NCBI GenBank assembly: GCA_020048255.1
Contig: JAIFMR010000009.1
Location: forward strand, 1 to 7,670
DNA: 7,670 nt
Direction: 5' to 3'
Source of the DNA: Rhodoferax sp.
GTDB taxonomy: Bacteria; Pseudomonadota; Gammaproteobacteria; Burkholderiales; Burkholderiaceae_C
Program-made: the position numbers and the translations under genes
Notes under the pieces: generated by a model
The model's database searches: none
What the model was told of the DNA's origin: nothing
Seen by the model: only the letters and a program-made list of their open reading frames with translations
Shown here: positions 5,235-7,670 of the stretch, one piece after another
Numbering within the stretch: the stretch's first letter is position 1
Layout of the letters: each line of letters starts with the position of its first letter

Positions 5235-6566
5235 ATGTCATCGCTCACTCCCCAACAAATCGTCGCCGAACTCGATAAACACATCGTCGGCCAACAACAA
5301 GCCAAGCGCGCCGTGGCCATTGCCCTGCGCAACCGCTGGCGCAGGCAGCAGGTGGACACTGACCTGCGCGGCGAGATCACACCCAAAAACATTCTGATGA
5401 TCGGCCCCACAGGGGTGGGTAAAACCGAAATCGCCCGACGGCTGGCGCGGCTGGCCGATGCACCGTTCATCAAGGTCGAGGCCACCAAATTCACCGAGGT
5501 GGGTTATGTGGGCAAGGATGTGGACGCCATCATCCGTGATCTGGCCGATGTGGCGGTCAAGCAAACTCGCTTGGCTGAGACGCAAAAGGTCCGGGTGCGG
5601 GCCGAAGATGCCGCCGAAGACCGGGTTCTGGACATCCTGATTCCCATGCCACGACCCGAGTTTGGGGTGATGCAAGACAAGGAGCCTGAGAGCGCCGCGC
5701 GTCAGACCTTTCGCAAGAAATTGCGGGAAGGGCAACTCAACGACCGGGAAATTGATGTCGACGTCGCACAGACTGCGCCGCAACTGGAGATCATGGGGCC
5801 GGCCGGCATGGAAGAGATGACCGAGCAACTGCGCGGCATGTTCGGGCAACTCAATCAGAACAAGAAACAGACCCGCAAGCTGAAGATTGGCGAGGCACTC
5901 AAGTTGTTGGCCGATGAGGAAGCTGCCAAACTTGTCAACGATGACGAGATCAAGACCCAGGCCTTGCAGATGCTGGAGCAGAACGGCATTGTGTTCATCG
6001 ATGAGATCGACAAGGTCACGTCGCGCTCGGAGGGCAGTGGTGCCGAAGTGTCGCGTCAGGGCGTGCAGCGCGACTTGTTGCCTCTGGTAGAGGGGACCTC
6101 GGTGTCGACCAAATATGGCACAGTCAAGACCGACCACATCCTGTTCATTGCTTCCGGAGCTTTTCATTTGAGCAAGCCCAGTGATTTGATTCCCGAGTTG
6201 CAGGGCCGTTTCCCGATTCGGGTCGAGCTACAGTCCTTGTCGGTGGAAGACTTTGTGGCCATCCTGACGCAGACCCATGCCTCGCTGGTGAAGCAATACC
6301 AGGCCTTGCTGGCCACCGAGCAGGTCACGGTGGTGTTTTCTGACGAAGGCATCACCCGCTTGGCGCAAATTGCTTTTGATGTCAATGAACGTACCGAAAA
6401 CATTGGCGCGCGCCGGTTGTCCACCGTGATGGAGCGCCTGCTTGACGATGTCAGTTTCAATGCCAGCAACTTGAGCGGCCAGACCGTGCAGGTTGACGCT
6501 GCTTATGTGGAGTCTCGCTTGGCCGAGCTCAGCAAGAACGAAGATTTGAGCCGTTATATTTTGTGA
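5235..6566 (+). CDS. hslU: ATP-dependent protease ATPase subunit HslU (ClpY)
   Basis: This is the AAA+ unfoldase hexamer that caps HslV and threads substrates into it. The protein has 443 residues, the same as E. coli HslU. Visible elements are TPQQIVAELDKHIVGQ at the N-terminus, Walker A GPTGVGKT (57-64), the pore loop GYVG (90-93), the inserted I-domain (about 108-240), Walker B VFIDEIDK (253-260), and sensor-2 GARR with Arg at 393-394. The C-terminal tail DLSRYIL is the segment that docks into HslV and activates it. No key residue is missing. The ATG at 5235 is chosen because it gives the standard MSS-LTPQ start; an in-frame TTG at 5196 would add 13 atypical residues. No good Shine-Dalgarno is seen. 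It lies 93 bases behind hslV, with a REP-like palindrome in the gap, and ends at a strong terminator. Confidence 0.98.
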   Translation: MSSLTPQQIVAELDKHIVGQQQAKRAVAIALRNRWRRQQVDTDLRGEITPKNILMIGPTGVGKTEIARRLARLADAPFIKVEATKFTEVGYVGKDVDAIIRDLADVAVKQTRLAETQKVRVRAEDAAEDRVLDILIPMPRPEFGVMQDKEPESAARQTFRKKLREGQLNDREIDVDVAQTAPQLEIMGPAGMEEMTEQLRGMFGQLNQNKKQTRKLKIGEALKLLADEEAAKLVNDDEIKTQALQMLEQNGIVFIDEIDKVTSRSEGSGAEVSRQGVQRDLLPLVEGTSVSTKYGTVKTDHILFIASGAFHLSKPSDLIPELQGRFPIRVELQSLSVEDFVAILTQTHASLVKQYQALLATEQVTVVFSDEGITRLAQIAFDVNERTENIGARRLSTVMERLLDDVSFNASNLSGQTVQVDAAYVESRLAELSKNEDLSRYIL

Positions 6567-6568
6567 AT

Positions 6569-6592
6569 GGGGGCATCTGCCCCCGTTTTTTT
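6569..6592 (+). terminator. Rho-independent terminator after hslU
   Basis: A perfect six-pair stem GGGGGC/GCCCCC with loop ATCT (6569-6584) is followed by G and seven T residues (6586-6592). It begins two bases after the hslU stop codon. It should end most transcripts from the hslVU unit before the OmpH-family gene. Confidence 0.92.
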
Positions 6593-6620
6593 GTTTCTTC
6601 ACTTCACCCACCCAACCATC

Positions 6621-7184
6621 ATGCAAACCAAGCACCTCCCTTCTCGCGCTCCTGTGTCCCTCTTTCGTCGTCTGGGGGTAGGCCTTGCGCTTGGCGTGGC
6701 CCTGTGGGGTGGCATGGCCACTGCACAGGCCCAGGAATTTCGTGCCAGCCGGGTGGGCTTTGTCAAACTGGACCGTATCCTCAAAGAATCGGTACCCGCC
6801 AAACTCATCCAGACCAAACTGGAGCGGGAGTTTTCAACGCGTCAAAAAGACATTGCCGCCCAGGACGCGACCTTCAAGGCCGATGTGACCAAGTTTCAGA
6901 CCGATTCCCCGGTGTTGGCCGAGGCTGCGCGCCTGGAGCGCCAGAAGAAGTTGGTGGAGCAAGAGCGTGAGTTGCAGCGCGTGCACCGTTCCTTTCAAGA
7001 GGACCTGAATCGGCGCAAAAACGAAGAGCTGCAAAAGTTGATGGCCAGCACCAGTCGGGTGGTCCAGCAACTGGCCGCCACGAACAAACTGGACTTTGTT
7101 TTGCAGGAGGCCATTTACGCCGACCCGAAAAACGACCTGACCGACAAGGCGCTCAAAATGCTGGAGTCTTCTGCCGGCCAGTAA
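6621..7184 (+). CDS. OmpH/Skp-family periplasmic chaperone
   Basis: This is a 187-residue precursor of a Skp-like holdase, a family that carries unfolded outer-membrane proteins across the periplasm to the BAM complex. Residues 1-37 form a signal peptide: an extended basic N-region ending in RR (16-17), hydrophobic LGVGLALGVALWGG, then AQA|QEF as the probable signal peptidase I site. The mature part starts with the small strand VGFVKLDRIL, then long charged coiled-coil arms (about 60-145), and ends with the family's body segment DFVLQEAIYADPKNDLTDKAL. The ATG at 6621 is chosen because it opens the signal peptide; an in-frame ATG at 6567 would start inside the terminator hairpin. No Shine-Dalgarno and no convincing promoter are seen in the 28 bases after the hslU terminator, so expression is unclear. 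Members usually sit between bamA and lpxD; here the neighbours are hslU and mraZ, so it may be a second copy. Confidence 0.9.
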   Translation: MQTKHLPSRAPVSLFRRLGVGLALGVALWGGMATAQAQEFRASRVGFVKLDRILKESVPAKLIQTKLEREFSTRQKDIAAQDATFKADVTKFQTDSPVLAEAARLERQKKLVEQERELQRVHRSFQEDLNRRKNEELQKLMASTSRVVQQLAATNKLDFVLQEAIYADPKNDLTDKALKMLESSAGQ

Positions 7185-7199
7185 ATCTGGTGCCAGATT
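7184..7199. other. Perfect short hairpin at the end of the ompH-like gene
   Basis: AATCTGG and CCAGATT form a seven-base inverted repeat around TG, starting with the last base of the TAA stop. The following sequence has only a TTTT at 7204-7207 after ACCGG, so it is a weak terminator at best; it could instead stabilise the 3' end of the message. Confidence 0.4.
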
Positions 7200-7211
7200 A
7201 CCGGTTTTGTT

Positions 7212-7246
7212 GAAGCATCACTTTCAGAGCCTGCTCTAAGTGCTTC
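7212..7246. other. Imperfect bulged hairpin upstream of mraZ
   Basis: GAAGC (7212-7216) pairs with GCTTC (7242-7246), ACTT with AAGT, and AGAGC with GCTCT around a two-base centre, with bulges of three and two bases on the left arm. No T run follows. It could be RNA structure in the ompH-like transcript or a protein site; no function can be assigned. Confidence 0.3.
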
Positions 7247-7304
7247 ATTTAGAACGATTTTCGGCATTTATTTGCCTTATGAGTCGCGTCTAAGTCCTTG
7301 ATTT
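7235..7304 (+). repeat. Pair of diverged 16-bp direct repeats upstream of the mraZ promoter
   Basis: TCTAAGTGCTTCATTT (7235-7250) and TCTAAGTCCTTGATTT (7289-7304) agree at 14 of 16 positions and start 54 bp apart, near five helical turns. They lie upstream of the mraZ -35. They could be two sites for one regulator; this is inference. Confidence 0.4.
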
Positions 7305-7321
7305 CATTGTAAAAAATTGTT

Positions 7322-7335
7322 GCAAACCGGTTTGC
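7322..7335. promoter_or_regulatory. Perfect 14-bp palindrome, LacI/GalR-like operator candidate
   Basis: GCAAACCGGTTTGC is fully self-complementary, with a central CG. Its outer GCAAAC/GTTTGC arms match the half-sites of LacI-family operators such as that of PurR, though with two extra central bases. It overlaps the proposed mraZ -35 (7332-7337), so a bound protein would probably affect initiation. No regulator gene is in the window. Confidence 0.45.
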
Positions 7336-7359
7336 GGGGCACGCTTTTGCTGATACAGT
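7332..7359 (+). promoter_or_regulatory. mraZ promoter (-35 and extended -10)
   Basis: TTGCGG (7332-7337) and TACAGT (7354-7359) are spaced by 16 bp, and the -10 is preceded by TGA (7351-7353), an extended -10 element. This would start transcription near 7366, about 75 bases before the mraZ GTG. The MraZ-type repeats begin at the end of the -10 and cover the start site, as expected for autorepression. Confidence 0.5.
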
Positions 7360-7397
7360 GCAAAAAAGTGCAATTTTGTGGTGAAAAGTGCCTTTTG
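7358..7397 (+). promoter_or_regulatory. Putative MraZ operator: four GTG(C/G) direct repeats with 10-bp period
   Basis: GTGC at 7358, GTGC at 7368, GTGG at 7378 and GTGC at 7388 recur exactly every 10 bp, separated by A/T-rich six-base spacers. Known MraZ sites are tandem GTG-containing boxes with the same one-helical-turn spacing, upstream of mraZ. E. coli has TGGG boxes and Mollicutes have AAAGTG boxes; two of the units here read AAAGTGC. The array lies just before mraZ and covers the proposed start site, so self-repression by MraZ is the likely role. Confidence 0.65.
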
Positions 7398-7440
7398 TCG
7401 GTTCTTTTCAACCCAATCCATCAAGCAAGGTTTACAACAA

Positions 7441-7670
7441 GTGTTTCAAGGGGCTTCCTCATTGAGTCTGGATGCGAAAGGTCGGCTGTCAGTGCCGACC
7501 CGGCATCGTGACGTCCTGAGTGCCACCGCTGCCGGACAGCTGACCATCACCAAGCATCCGCACGGCTGCTTGATGGTGTTTGCACGACCGGAGTGGGAGA
7601 AGTTCCGGGACCGTATTGCCTCCTTGCCCATGTCAGCCCAATGGTGGAAGCGCATTTTTCTGGGCAACGC
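7441..7670 (+). CDS. mraZ: MraZ transcriptional regulator of the dcw cluster, 5' part
   Basis: The first 76 residues of MraZ are present; the gene runs off the window (the family is usually about 140-150 residues). MraZ is a ring-forming AbrB/SpoVT-like DNA-binding protein that controls its own operon, normally the division and cell-wall genes starting with mraZ-rsmH-ftsL. The start FQGASSLSLDAKGRLSVPTR is diagnostic, with the conserved DAKGR at 11-15. It continues with LTITKHPHGCLMVFARPEWE and LPMSAQWWKRIFLGN, also family signatures. The start is GTG at 7441, because it places FQGAS directly after the initiator as in other MraZ proteins. An upstream in-frame GTG at 7381 would add 20 unrelated residues and lies inside the operator. 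A weak AAGG (7427-7430) is the only ribosome-site candidate. The gap from the OmpH-like gene is 256 bases and is filled with the control elements listed above. Confidence 0.95.
   Translation, partial: MFQGASSLSLDAKGRLSVPTRHRDVLSATAAGQLTITKHPHGCLMVFARPEWEKFRDRIASLPMSAQWWKRIFLGN

Noticed and set aside
5238..6167. A 309-codon open frame on the minus strand within hslU
   Set aside because: It is antisense to a fully conserved hslU and has no recognisable motifs; long antisense frames are common opposite GC-rich coding DNA.
6555..6560. TATATT at the end of hslU as a promoter for the OmpH-like gene
   Set aside because: No -35 at 16-18 bp, and the terminator stem would start within about ten bases of the transcript's 5' end; mentioned only as an open question.
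6567..6620. ATG at 6567 as start of the OmpH-family protein
   Set aside because: It overlaps the terminator hairpin and would place 18 odd residues before a good signal peptide.
7317..7511. Plus-strand 64-codon frame across the mraZ upstream region
   Set aside because: It runs through promoter and operator elements and out of frame with mraZ; no protein features.

Overview
The window looks like a chromosomal core region of a betaproteobacterium of the order Burkholderiales, most like Comamonadaceae (Rhodoferax/Polaromonas type). This is judged from moderately high GC, protein wording typical of that group (the MEQFHG-TT HslV start, the MraZ and OmpH sequences) and the gene order; no search was run. 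All convincing genes lie on the plus strand.

Layout: (1) the 3' end of an RlmI-type 23S rRNA m5C methyltransferase (1-324). (2) A YjiA-like COG0523/CobW GTPase with a 13-histidine insert (369-1424). (3) A DksA-family RNA polymerase-binding protein (1630-2742) with a Lys/Ala/Pro-rich, histone-H1-like N-terminal tail of about 225 residues. Its zinc finger keeps only one of four cysteines. (4) An uncharacterised 599-residue protein ending in a STAS-like domain (2780-4579). (5) hslV (4596-5141) and hslU (5235-6566), the two subunits of the ATP-dependent HslVU protease. They are separated by a small REP-like palindromic element and followed by a clear rho-independent terminator (6569-6592). (6) A secreted OmpH/Skp-family periplasmic chaperone (6621-7184). 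(7) A 256-base regulatory region, then the start of mraZ (7441 to the window end), normally the first gene of the dcw cell-wall/division cluster.

Functionally the window joins translation (rRNA methylation), metal handling and stringent-response control (GTPase plus DksA), protein quality control (HslVU, OmpH) and the entry to the division cluster. The dksA-like gene, the STAS gene and hslV are closely spaced and may be cotranscribed; the hslV ribosome-binding site overlaps the stop codon of the STAS gene. The mraZ upstream region is the richest non-coding stretch. It has an extended -10 promoter, four direct GTG(C/G) units at exact 10-bp spacing that match the known form of MraZ operators, a perfect 14-bp LacI-like palindrome over the -35, and a diverged 16-bp direct repeat further upstream.

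I see no mobile gene, CRISPR array, tRNA or rRNA. The least ordinary items are the H1-tailed, cysteine-poor DksA next to a metal-type GTPase, the STAS protein in the same cluster, and the mraZ control region.
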